Shown: positions 23,648-34,397 of the stretch, piece by piece
How positions within the stretch are numbered: position 1 is the first letter of the stretch
Layout: each line of letters opens with the position of its first letter
Assembly (NCBI GenBank): GCA_023630585.1
Contig: CM042544.1
Location: 12,735,756 to 12,799,755, forward strand
Direction: 5' to 3'
Length of the DNA stretch: 64,000 bases
DNA from: Cranoglanis bouderius
Taxonomy: Eukaryota; Chordata; Actinopteri; Siluriformes; Cranoglanididae
Program-made: the position numbers and the translations under genes
Notes under the pieces: generated by a model
Told to the model about the DNA's origin: nothing
Database searches by the model: none
What the model saw: only the letters and a program-made list of their open reading frames with translations

Positions 23648-24815
23648 AAGAGTTTGACTGTTCAGTATGCAGGCTGGGACTATGCAGGAATTAAGTCCAG
23701 AATCAAAAGCAATTTGATGAGCTTGTAGTTTGGCACGAGTGCTTGTAGAGTGAACCGTGCCTTGGTCCAGCCAGGCTGTGGTAATTTGGGTTGCATGTGC
23801 ATGTGTGTTAAAGTATGCGTTAGTGTGTTGTGTCATTTTGGAAGCAGCCAAGTCTGGGTCATAGTGTATTTTTGGGTAGGACTGGAACAGCAAAGGCCAA
23901 TTCATTTGTTTTTGCAGTAGACTGAAGACATTTGGGTTTGAGATCAAACGATGAATATGAGAAGAGTGTTTAGAATATTTATATGCAGATGTGCCCTAGT
24001 GCAATTTGTATCAGACCACCCAATTTGTAGCCAAGGTCCAAATTTTAAATTTTATTTATTTATTTATTATTTTTTTTAGATCTTTTGATCTCAAGCCCAA
24101 ATGTCTTTTGCGAATTGGCCTTGCCGTTCCAATAGTTTTGGAAGGGTCTGTATATGGTTCATATATGAAAATCTTAATACATAGATCACTGCTTTCCAAG
24201 GCCAGACATTAGTAGCTCACAAAATGTTCTTAGGAAGTGCAGTTATCCAAATCTAATAGAAAATGTAGCCAGAGAACAGGCACTGAATAAACAGGTTGAA
24301 ATTAGATTTGGTGCTAACATTTGGTCAGTAAAAAAAAAAAATAAAATTAGGACAGGAGGATATGTTACCCTGGGGGCGTCATCCCCGATTCTACTGATTT
24401 GTCTGTCTGTTCCTTGAGAGGGGTTGTCTGAGTTTAGTCTGCTCTGATCAGGGCGAAACCTTATAGCACCCCGAGCTGAGGGTCAGTCTGTCTGCAGTGC
24501 CTAATTCTGTGTGTGCGTGTGTGTGTGTCTGTGTGTGTGTCTGTGTGTGTGTGTCTGAGCAGAGCAGCATATGGACATTTGAACTCCGCATATTATAGAA
24601 TAAAAGTAGGCCAGCGGGTGACTATGCCTCATTCATGTTTCCGTTGTCACTTTGGTTGACATAAGACAATCTAAAATATGAGGAATACATTTTCATCTTT
24701 TTAAACATAAAACTTTTGCGGTTTTGTCCATGTAACACAAGTAGGACGGAATTATGGTTAAATGGACTTCAATTATCCAGTGCATGGTAATATGAAACTC
24801 TAATCTTTTAGGTCC

Positions 24816-24816
<1 letters not shown>

Positions 24817-24895
<79 letters not shown>
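24817..24895. repeat. (TG)n microsatellite
   Basis: About 39 uninterrupted TG units. A short interrupted GTGTGTCT minisatellite precedes it at 24510-24556. Confidence 0.97.
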
Positions 24896-24898
<3 letters not shown>

Positions 24899-25760
24899 AG
24901 TTGAACAGCAGCTCCAGACATGATAATCTATGATAATCTGTGATTGGTAAGTAGCTAGTCTTATTCTGTAATCTTCAGTAGTCTGAGACATGCAGCAGAA
25001 GGTGGTATCATGAAAATACACCCACAAAGAAACAAATATAATGACAAGTGGCCTTATACAGTGCCAATAAACAACTGTGACATCCATATTTACATGGGTA
25101 TAACTGCATATAAACACAAACATTTGCCTTTAAACACACAAAAAACATCAGGGGATAGAAAATGCGGAATGAACAAGGATAGCATGTTTCCCTTTGCAGT
25201 CAAATGTAATATGATGTGACATAGAAGTTTACAAAGGATAATAAATATCATAATAATCAAGGCAAATTTGGTTTAATTTAACAATTTGACTTGCAGCTTA
25301 TTAAAGATCCAGCACATCCTATAATATGCTTAAATGTCAGATTAAATTAAATTAAATTAAATTAAGTTATATTAAATATGACTGAATGCAGCCATGAGAT
25401 ACTAAATCAAGTTAATGAAAGTGTGTTGGATATAAGCTATTTTAAAATCACGCCTTTAATTCACTATTTTGATTTGTCGAATTAATAAAATAATGCCAAA
25501 GTTTTTGTTAATTCATTGTGCTATCCTGTAAATAAAACATGATAAAGGATTGAAGGATAAGCTGACCAAGCACTCATCTGCTATGCTTACAGCTCACTTT
25601 AAGTGTCGGTCATAATTTTATCCATAAATAAATAATTTGGTTTCTCCTACGGTGTCCTCCATGGGGAAAAAAAAGGATGATACTATTAATTAATACATAG
25701 CGTCATATTTAATCCTGCTCTCATTCCACAGTTTTCCGAATGTATTTACAGCCTGAAGTA

Positions 25761-26290
25761 CAGTGCCCTCGACTAATATTGGCACCCTTGGTAAATATGA
25801 GCAAAGAAGGCTGTGAAAAATTGTCTGTATTGTTTAACCTTTTGATCTTTCGTTCAAGAAATTCACAAAAATACTCCCATAGAAAACCTGTGAGGTGAAC
25901 TGAAGAGGAGAGTCCACCAGCGTGGACCTCGAAATTTGAAGGATCTGGAGAGATTTTGTATGGAGGAATGGTCTCAGGTACCTTGCCATGTATTCTCCAA
26001 CCTCATCGGGCATTATAGGAGAAGACTCAGAGCTGTTAACTTGGTAAAGGGAGGTAGCACAAAGTATTGACTAAAAGCGTGCCAATAATCGCTGCACACC
26101 TATATTTAACAAATATATATATTTTTTTGATAAACCTGTGTTGTGTTTGCAGTTGTTTGATATCCATGAGAACAGAGTATTATTGTGAATTTTTTTAACA
26201 AAAGATCAAAAGGTTAAACTATAAAGACAATTTTTCACAGCCTTCTTTGCTCATATTTAACAAGGGTGCCAATATTATTGGAGGGCACTG
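25761..26290. mobile_element. internally deleted Tc1-like transposon (family D)
   Basis: Both ends are CAGTGCCCTC and its complement GAGGGCACTG, flanked by TA (25759-25760 and 26291-26292). The inverted repeats extend for about 90 bp (GGCACCCTTGGTAAATATGA and GCAAAGAAGGCTGTGAAAAA against their complements near 26215-26275). Only a C-terminal transposase remnant lies between. Confidence 0.85.
25879..26069 (+). pseudogene. C-terminal remnant of a Tc1-like transposase (family D)
   Basis: Plus-strand translation gives RRVHQRGPRNLKDLERF, then CMEEWSQVPCHVFSNLIG, then HYRRRLRAVNLVKGGSTKY and a stop. This matches the C-terminus of Tc1 transposases, where EEW follows the catalytic Glu region. The catalytic Asp residues and the DNA-binding domain are deleted. 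The left terminal repeat joins the remnant just upstream of the former catalytic-Glu region. Confidence 0.7.
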
Positions 26291-27154
26291 TACTTACCAT
26301 CCTTTCCACTGTGACAATACAAAACTCTGAATTTCTCATTGTTCACACAGGAAAACCTGGACATTCTGATGTTGTGAGAACATGTTGTTGGATTGCGTGA
26401 GGAAAACTACTTTTTACATGCAAATTCTAGGTTTCATTCAAAAACTTGTAAAAGAGCTAAATGATTTCCTTTTCACTTAATGTTTAAGGTTGTGGTTATG
26501 GTTGGATTTGACGTGCAGGAATGGCAGCATTTTGCTGCACTTATACATATCAGTTAACACAAGAATGTGTTTTCACAGCAGGGGTGTGAAAGGTTTTTGA
26601 GCTCGCTGCCTAATTTAAACATTAAGACCTCCTCCACTCATTCTCACATTCATTACTCGGCTGTGCAGAGAGAATAAACAGCGGGAGTGAGAGGGATTGG
26701 AGGAGCAGGGTTGAGGTTCAGGGCAGACAGTGTTGGATATTAATTAAGTCCAACTCGTTTCAGGCTCCTGGCAGTCTGGTTTGCTGTGACAACTCATGCA
26801 CAGCTGGGTCACATTAGGGAATAGTAGCCCCTGTTTTATGACAAATCAGCAGGAACAGAAACGTGTGTGGGTCTTATCGGCGCTCTTGCTACTGAATATA
26901 TAGTGGATTTTGTTCAAACAAATACTCTTGTCACATATAGCAAATAAGGTCAAATCATTATTGAAGTAAACTATATACGTAAGAGTGACGCAGGAGTAAT
27001 AGAGCAATACAGGTTTTCACTTTCGAGCAGAGAAAATGTATTAGCACTGTATATGCAGGACATAATAAATGTGTCAGTAAACAACAAAAAACATTTAAAC
27101 GTTTACTATTTAGCAAATGTGAAATCAAATAAACTGTTGAAGATGATAACAGAT
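26291..27154. other. non-coding stretch
   Basis: No repeat or exon recognised. 26570-26880 has higher sequence complexity and may be a conserved non-coding element, which cannot be tested here. Confidence 0.5.
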
Positions 27155-27894
27155 ACATTAAGAGCCAGGGGGGTGTAAACTTTTGAACAGGATGATCGGT
27201 ATAAATTGTTATTATTTTGTTTAAAGATCTTATTTTTTTTTATTTAGTACTGCCCTTCACAAGGTACATAAGATATTTACATGTTTTCCATTAGACAAAA
27301 TAATAATAATAATAATACACCAATCATCCTGTTCAAAAGTTTACACCCCCCTGGCTCTTAATGTATCGTGTTGCCTTCTTGAGCATCAGTGAATGTTTGC
27401 ACCTTTTGTAATAGTTGTGTACGAGTCCCTCAGTTGTCCTCAGTGTGAAAAGATGGATCTGAACATCATATAGCCACTTTTGGAAAGGGGTCAAATATGT
27501 AGAAGATGCTGGAAAAGCAAAGAATGTGCAGGACCTGGAGGATTTTTCTGAAGAACAGTGGGCAGTTTAATTATTCAGGACAAACAAGGGACTCATGAAC
27601 AACTATCACAAAACATATAAACAGTCGTTGATCATCCAGGTAACAACACACTGTATTAAGAATCATGGGTATGTAAACTTTTGAAATGTTTCATTTGTGT
27701 TAATTCAGTTATTATTGTGTCTTGTGAACTATATGTAAACATCTGTTATGTGAAATAGCTTATTCAGGGCAGAACTAAATAAACAACAAAATGCAATTTT
27801 TATTATCCCCCTTATTATTGTTATGTTTTTTTTTTTTTAATTATTAACATTTTGCAGACTCTGCAAGGCATATTTAAACTTATGACCTCAACTG
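27155..27894 (+). mobile_element. rearranged Tc1-like relic (Sleeping-Beauty-type ends) with a foldback start
   Basis: The right end reads CTTATGACCTCAACTG before TA, the complement of CAGTTGAGGTCATAAG, a terminus like those of Sleeping Beauty relatives. The body is collinear with the element at 52082-52780. The left terminus is missing. Instead a perfect 42-nt inverted repeat (27155-27196 and 27323-27364, beginning ACATTAAGAGCCAGGGGGG) faces itself across 126 nt. There is no open frame. Confidence 0.7.
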
Positions 27895-28360
27895 TAACTC
27901 ACAAATTCATAAATAATTATATATTAAATAAACAATACTGTCTACATATTATTATATATTGTATCCATTACTGTATGTATTCATATAATAATAACAATTG
28001 TAGTTAGTGCCTGCTGATTTTTTCGTTGCTTCTGAGACAGCAAATATTTCAGTCTGCCATATTGAAAACATCATTTGGCATTCAGTGAGTCAGACTGTGT
28101 ACGTGCATCATTAAGCACACTTCAGGGTGTATATGTGTTTGTGCATAACTCCAGCAGTGTGATAAGAGCAGTTTAATAGGAGAGAACGCTCAAATGTCAT
28201 TTCTTATCTGAAGCTCTTTGGTGTTTATGACTCAGATGCTTACGCAGACCAGACTTTCACCTGTACACGAGCTCAACTTTTCACCTACAAGTAAAAAAAA
28301 ACTAAACAAAAAAAACAACAACAAAGTGATAACGTGCCCTTCAACACCATCAGAATAGCA

Positions 28361-28528
28361 GTGGTAGCTCAGTGGTTACGACATTGGGCTACTGATCAGA
28401 AGGTTGTGAGTTCAAATCCCAGCACTGCCAAGCCCCCTCTGTTGGGCCCTTAACCCTCAAATGTATAAATGAAGTAAATGTAAGTCGCTCTGGATAAGGG
28501 TGTCTGCCAAATGCCGTAAATGTAAACA
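28361..28528 (+). mobile_element. tRNA-derived SINE
   Basis: The head GTGGTAGCTCAGTGGTTACG and the B-box region GGTTGTGAGTTCAAATCCC are followed by TTGGGCCCTTAACCCTCAA. The tail is AAGTCGCTCTGGATAAGGG with TCTGCCAAATGCCGTAAATG. This is one of the better preserved copies in the window. Confidence 0.8.
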
Positions 28529-28934
28529 GGTGTCAGTCTTCATGTACACATTCTGCCCTATGTGCTCATACATCAGTGATGTGCTGCAGTGGATTAATAA
28601 CAGGTTTTCCACACTGGAATTGAACAGCTTTTCCTTCATTTGTTCGGTAATGGCCCGAGGCTACTTCAACAGCTGAACTGTAATAACACTATTTTATCAC
28701 AGTGAACCTTGATAATCATGATAATGAATGATTATGAGAAAAGGATCAGGATGTGTTCATTTCATTTACACAGCTAGAACTTCAGCAAACATGTTATGAC
28801 ACTTTATTAATACTTGTCTTTCCCAGTCTAATGTCTTTCCTCCAAGGGACTGCCATTTCCTTCATTTGACTTTTTTTTTTTTTGTCTCCATCTGTCAACA
28901 GTGTAGACTGCTAATATTAATTCGTATTCATTCC

Positions 28935-29255
28935 TCAGTTCAGACAAGCGCTTTGTCTTGGATGGGGTTGCGGTAGATCCCGGGAACACTGTGTGCGAGG
29001 CAGGAATACAGCCTCGATGGCAAGCCAGTCAATCACAAAACACCACGCACACAATCGTTCATATCTAGAGGCAATTTAGCATAGCCAATTCACCTACCAG
29101 CATGTTGGAGGAAACCAGAGAGCATGGAGAAACCCACACAGACGCAGGAGAACTTGCAGAGCTCTACACAGGTAGTAACCCGAGCTAAGGATCAAACCAG
29201 AGACCCTGGGGAGGTGAGGCAGCAACACTACCCGCTGCACCATAACGCCACATTA
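28935..29255 (-). mobile_element. DANA/Mermaid-like SINE, diverged
   Basis: Minus strand: a GGTGCAGCGGGTAGTGTTGC head, GTCTCTGGTTTGATCC (B-box), GTTCTCCTGCGTCTGTGTGG, GTTTCCTCCAACATGC and a tail with CGGGATCTACCGCAACCCC. The order is that of the copies at 21868 and 48190, but with many substitutions. Confidence 0.65.
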
Positions 29256-29283
29256 GAGCGATTATGATCACAGGATTTTTTTT

Positions 29284-29288
<5 letters not shown>

Positions 29289-29321
<33 letters not shown>

Positions 29322-29606
29322 ATAGTGGTGTTGTTTTTATAGTGAATTCATACAAGGAACTTTTAAAAAATGTTACTTCATGTCATTTTTAATCAACTTA
29401 GAATCATTTGGCACTTCTTTTTAGAGCTACTTTGTTTAAAACAAAAAATGCAAACAGTAATGTAGTCCAGGTCTCTGAGAGTTAAGATCATCTTAGCTTT
29501 CCTTTTCTCTATTTCACTTCCATTTATTTCACAGCTTTTTCATTCCTCATGCCTTGCTCTAGCACTTAAAAAGCAAATAGATTGAGAATTCAATTCTTTA
29601 TGCATG

Positions 29607-29702
<96 letters not shown>
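29289..29702. repeat. (CA)n, then (CA)n joined to (GA)n
   Basis: (CA)n at 29289-29317; (CA)n 29609-29653 passing into (GA)n to 29702. Confidence 0.95.
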
Positions 29703-29704
<2 letters not shown>

Positions 29705-30207
29705 ATGTTTCTGTTGTGGTTTTAGGTATCCCTCATTGTGATAATCATATAACCAAGGCATGCCCAATTCCATTCCTGGAGATGTGCCATGGTGTAAAGT
29801 TTACCTTCAACACTCCCTGGATCTGATATTTTTTAATGTGGTCCTGAAGGCCTTGATTTTATGGATCAGGTGTTTTGGATTACAGCTGAAATGAAACTCT
29901 GCAGGAAGGTAGAGCGCCAGGAGCTAGGCCAGGCAGCCATTACAAAGCCTCATCAAAAACAATGGGAAACTCCCAAACCACAACCGAATCCACACAAACA
30001 AGTATATTACACAATATATACATGAAAATATACCAGAAATAACTAATAGCTACAAACCATCAATAACCACCAACAGCTTTTGGTTAGTGAACTATTGATC
30101 CAAACCCTAACCCAAACAAATATACAACTGTAAAACTGGAAGTAGTTACTAGTAGTAATCGTATCCAAGATTAGAATTACTGTATAACAAATTGTAGTAC
30201 GTTGAAA

Positions 30208-31205
30208 TGAGTGTCCCAAAGGTACCCGGATGGTCTACTATTTCCGGTAGAAGTCTGGATCCATGGACACTTTTTCCAGCTAATGTTGCCCACAACTCCT
30301 TGCACGACTGAGGAGGAGTTTTGTGTCTGTTTGCTTTTTGACGCATTTTAGAGAGGTGTAAATGAAATGTGGAAAAATAAATCAAGGGAATGGTAATTTA
30401 AATTATATAGTACAAATTATATAAAGAAAAAATGAATGAAAAAAAGCTGAAAGGCAACAAGGAGTTTGTTTATGGTGACAGTGTGCGTAACTAGGCAACA
30501 ACTTTCTCTTCCGTTACATGATGTGTTAGTATTGGTGCGTTCTGGTCATGTTGGAAAGATCGTCTTTACGAGTTGAACGCAGATGAACACCACCACAAAG
30601 TCGTAATTACAAGTGAGAAACTCAGGATTTTCTTTGAGCTCCGAGTTTCCGAATTGGGGGCGTGTCAGTAAGAAAACATGGTGGAATCAACGGATGCAAC
30701 GTCTGTAGTTGATGGTAAATTAGTTGAGATTGAATGTTTACTCATCTCAGAAGCTGATTTCATTTATTATGTGTTTGGTATATTATTGAAATATAACTTG
30801 CATAAAATACGATAGCATTGTATAATTACGATATAGTACGTAATGATAAAGTTTACAGTGGCTTCATAAATCGATTAAAAACATAAAAAAGCCAAACACA
30901 CCTAAGGTGCATTCTTTGTTCTCCATTTTCTAGAAGTAGAGTTAAAAAACCTTACTATATTTTTTTTGTAGTTAATTAAGAGACGGTACACCGCCATTGT
31001 GCTCCGACCAAAATGATCAGAACGCACCCAATGTCATAATTATGACTTCCCAATTCGTAAATACAAACTTGTCGGGAGGACTTGAACACGCAGTATGTCC
31101 CAGTACTTGTAAACTCTTTTGCTACACACTCAAGAGTATGTACTTTTCGTTCAGAAAAAGAGTACATACTTTTAGTGCACAGTATAAGTAGGCGAATTGG
31201 GATGC
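30208..31205. mobile_element. nested MITE-like structure with GTGTCCCAA-type outer ends
   Basis: Outer ends GAGTGTCCCAAAGG (left) and GAATTGGGATGCAGC (right) are partial inverted repeats. The inner block 30531-31032 has its own inverted ends (ATTGGTGCGTTCTGGTCATG against the complement of ATGATCAGAACGCACCCAAT). No coding frame is present. The class is unproven; PIF/Harbinger-like is a guess. Confidence 0.45.
30531..31032. mobile_element. MITE with GGTGCGTTCTGRTCAT inverted ends (family M, copy 1)
   Basis: Left ATTGGTGCGTTCTGGTCATG and right ATGATCAGAACGCACCCAAT are inverted repeats. Subterminal sequence (GTCGTAATTACAAGTGAG, CTCCGAGTTTCC) resembles the element at 42408-42976. Confidence 0.55.
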
Positions 31206-31463
31206 AGCAAAAGTCTAATCATCTTGATTTATTACCAATAGATGTTTAAAATGACCTGGATGACTGAAATCTTTTAAAGTCTCAGCTCTACAGATGAAGG
31301 AAAGCAGTTAAATTAGAACTCAAAATGTGTTATTTTAAATGGTTAACTTCTCTTAACAGCATGGCTGAATCTGATGATATTGGAGTTGGGGTCAGATTTG
31401 TTAACACTGTGCTGAAGTCTAATCTTTTCTATTTAAAACAGATTTTTTATAAGGGTTCAGTTA

Positions 31464-33007
31464 CAGTATCTCACAAAAGTGAGTACACCCCTCACATTTT
31501 TGTAAATATTTTATTATATCTTTTCATGGGACAACACTGAAGAAATGACACTTTGCTACAATGTAAAGTAGTGAGTGTACAGCTTGTATAACTGTAAATT
31601 TGCTGTTCCCTCAAAATAACTCAACACACAGCCATTAATGTCTAAACCGCTGGCAACAAAAGTGAGTACACCCCTCAGTGAAAATGTCCAAATTGGGCCC
31701 AATTAGCCATTTTCCATCCCCGGTGTCATGTGACTCGTTAGTGTTACAAGGTCTCAGGTGTGAATGGAGAGCAGGTGTGTTAAGTTTGGTGTTATCGCTC
31801 TCACACTCTCTCATACCGGTCACTGGAGGTTCAACATGGCACCTCACGGCCAAGAACTCTCTGAGGATCTGAAAAAAAGAATTGTTGCTCTACATAAAGA
31901 TGGCCTAGGCTAAAAGAAGATTGCCTACACCCTGAAACTGAGCTGGTGGTCAAGACCATACAGCGGTTTAACAGGACAGGTTCCACTCAGAACAGGCCTC
32001 GCCATGGTCGACCAAAGAAGTTGAGTGCACGTGCTCAGCATCATATCCAGAGGTTGGCTTTGCAGAATAGACGTATGAGTGCTGCCAGCAGTGCTGCAGA
32101 GGTTGAAGGGGTGGGGGGGTCAGCCTATAAGTGCTCAGACCATACGCCGCACACTGCTTCAAATTGGTCTGCATGGCTGTCGTCCCAGGAAGCCTCTTCT
32201 AAAGATGATGCACAAGAAAGCCCACAAACAGTTTGCTGAAGACAAGCAGACTAAGGACATGGATTACTGGAACCATGTCCTGTGGTCTGATGAGACCAAG
32301 ATAAACTTATTTGGTTCAGATGGTGTCAAGCGTGTGTGGCGGCAACCAGGTGAGGAGTACAAAGACAAGTGTGTCTTGCCTAAATTCAAGCATGGTGGTG
32401 GCAGTGTCATGGTCTGGGGCTGCATGAGTGCTGTCGGCACTGGGGAGTGTACTGTGACATGTACTGTGACATACTGAAGCAGAGCATGATCCCCTCCCTT
32501 CGGAAACTGGGCCGCAGGGCAGTATTCCAACATGATAACGACCCCAAACACACCTTCAAGATGACCACTGCCTTGCTAAAGAAGCTGAGGGTAAAGGTGA
32601 TGGACTGGCCAAGCATGTCTCCAGACCTAAACCCTATTGAGCATCTGTGGGGCATCCTCAAACAGAAGCGCGAGGTCTCTAACATCCACCAGCTCTGTGA
32701 TGTCGTCATTGAGGAGTGGAAGAGGACTCCAGTGGCAACCTGTGAAGCTCTGGTGAACTCCATGCCCAACAGGGTTAAGCAGTGCTGGAAAATAATGGTG
32801 GCCACACAAAATATTGACACTTTGGGCCCAATTTGGACATTTTCACTTACTATTTTGAGGGGACAGCAAATTTACACTGTTATACAAGCTGTACACTCAT
32901 TACTTTACATTGTAGCAAAGTGTCATTTCTTCAGTGTTGTCCCATGAAAAGATATAATAAAATATTTACAAAAATGTGAGGGGTGTACTCACTTTTGTGA
33001 GATACTG
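31464..33007 (+). mobile_element. nearly full-length Tc1-like transposon with IR/DR-type ends (family G)
   Basis: Ends CAGTATCTCACAAAAGTGAG and its complement, TA at 31462-31463 and 33008-33009, total 1544 bp. The left terminal repeat is about 225 bp and carries two direct repeats of a AAAAGTGAGTACACCCCTCA motif (31472-31495 and 31655-31677), the IR/DR layout of Sleeping-Beauty-like elements. The right terminal repeat keeps only the outer motif (32976-32999); the inner one is deleted. The transposase is interrupted. Confidence 0.9.
31836..32830 (+). pseudogene. Tc1-like DD34E transposase, inactivated
   Basis: The likely start is ATG 31836 (MAPHGQELSEDLKKRIVALH). A TAA at 31911-31913 replaces codon 26. 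A small deletion near 31945 shifts the frame, after which VKTIQRFNRTGSTQNRPRHG (paired helix-turn-helix and the GRPKK linker) reads on. A G-run near 32111-32117 shifts it again. The next open stretch has CRPRKPLLKMMHKKAH, the first catalytic Asp in WSDETK (32289-32291) and KHGGGSVMVWGCMS. Near 32448-32471 a deletion plus a tandem 12-bp duplication (TGTACTGTGACA) breaks the frame once more. The last stretch holds FQHDNDPKH (Asp 32534-32536) and SPDLNPIEHLWG (Glu 32639-32641), spaced DD34E. All catalytic residues survive, but one stop and three frame breaks prevent expression. Confidence 0.85.
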
Positions 33008-33009
33008 TA

Positions 33010-33988
33010 AAAACAGTGATTCAGAGAGCATCGCGTGTGAGTTTGTAATGTTACATAATAAGCTCAGTGGTTTGGGATTGATATACAATTGATATACACT
33101 GGATATACAAATTATTAGAGGATGAAGTAGCGAAACCAATTTCCACAGAAACTGCATGCTAGGTTACTCCTGATACTGAAATATCACCTATGTACTATAT
33201 GTACCTGTAACGAATGATAAGTTACTTTACTAGCCAGCTAGCTAACTTAGCTCATTTTTGTAATGATCTAAATATTGCATCATTATCTATTGTGTATATA
33301 AACAGTATTTTGACAGGTTTGGCTAAGCTATGCTATGTTAAGCAAATCATTAAGAATATGAAGCTGCAAGACTGACATACTGAAATGTAATTTGTGTCTA
33401 TTTGTGGCAAATATTTTACTAGCAGGAAACTATTTGGAATTAACCGGCTAATTTTGGCTATCATGTATATCCATAGAGATTTTTCACGAGGGTAAATGTA
33501 TAGAAATATCACTAGGCTGTGAATTGTAAAAACTTGAGCATTAAAAAATACTTTTACAAAGATTATTTAACGGTTTAGGAGTGTTAAACACACCAGGTGA
33601 CTTAAATACTATGCTTGTAACTTAATATTGACTTACTATTGACTTAATTCAGCTGAAAACTCCCCTTGGCTTTTAGCCTTTTGCTAACCTGGGGAAAATT
33701 ACATTATCTTGCCTGTGCTCGTAAAAACCACGCCCATAAATGCTAACAGATAGGTCATGGCGCCTCTGTTCTCTATTTTATTATTCTCTCGCTATCTATA
33801 TAGTTACGAGAGCTCCTGGGATTGGTTACACTATGCAAATACTGGAGTAACCTCTGTATATAGAAATGGTTGTAATGCTAACCATTGGGTAAACCCTTCC
33901 CACAGTGAGCTCAGGCTAACACACACCTGAAGAGCATGACATCACCTCCGACTTTATTTACCCAGCCAAGTCACTCTTTGTTGCCACA

Positions 33989-33990
<2 letters not shown>
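33010..33990. other. non-coding stretch
   Basis: A/T-rich intergenic-type sequence between the family G transposon and a (CA)n; nothing gene-like. Confidence 0.6.

Positions 33991-34048
<58 letters not shown>
33991..34048. repeat. (CA)n microsatellite
   Basis: About 29 CA units. Confidence 0.95.
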
Positions 34049-34049
<1 letters not shown>

Positions 34050-34397
34050 GGGATACACAAATAGTTTTGGTTGGTTTATTAGTATTTGTGGTGCTTTTGC
34101 ATGCAAAAACTAGGATGCATGTGTACAGAAAGAGAGGGTAATATATCACTAATCAGTTTCTGAGTATCCCTTAACTTAAAGAAATGTCCAAACATTACAA
34201 ATGTCCCTGATCATATAACTCTGAACTATCAAAATAGCACATATGAAGAAATCATTAGTCTTTTATGCTTGCAAAATAGCTAACTAAAAATGACCAGGGA
34301 ACATCTATACATTTTCCCCATGATTTCAAATGTAAGGAATATGAATGACTAATGCCTTCATTTCCCCAACATCATGGCAATAACATTAGCTAGCTAG

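Larger units (their letters stand above)
23052..25760. other. non-coding stretch around two (GT)n tracts
   Basis: No exon seen. A (AAATT)n run lies near 25341-25365. The segment 24360-24500 is G/C-richer than its surroundings and free of recognisable repeats. Confidence 0.5.

Noticed and set aside
28361..28440. tRNA gene (A- and B-box present)
   Set aside because: The boxes belong to a SINE head: the same unit with the same tail occurs at several places and does not fold as a full tRNA with acceptor stem.
31464..33007. Active autonomous transposon
   Set aside because: A stop at codon 26, three frame breaks and a lost inner direct repeat make activity implausible.
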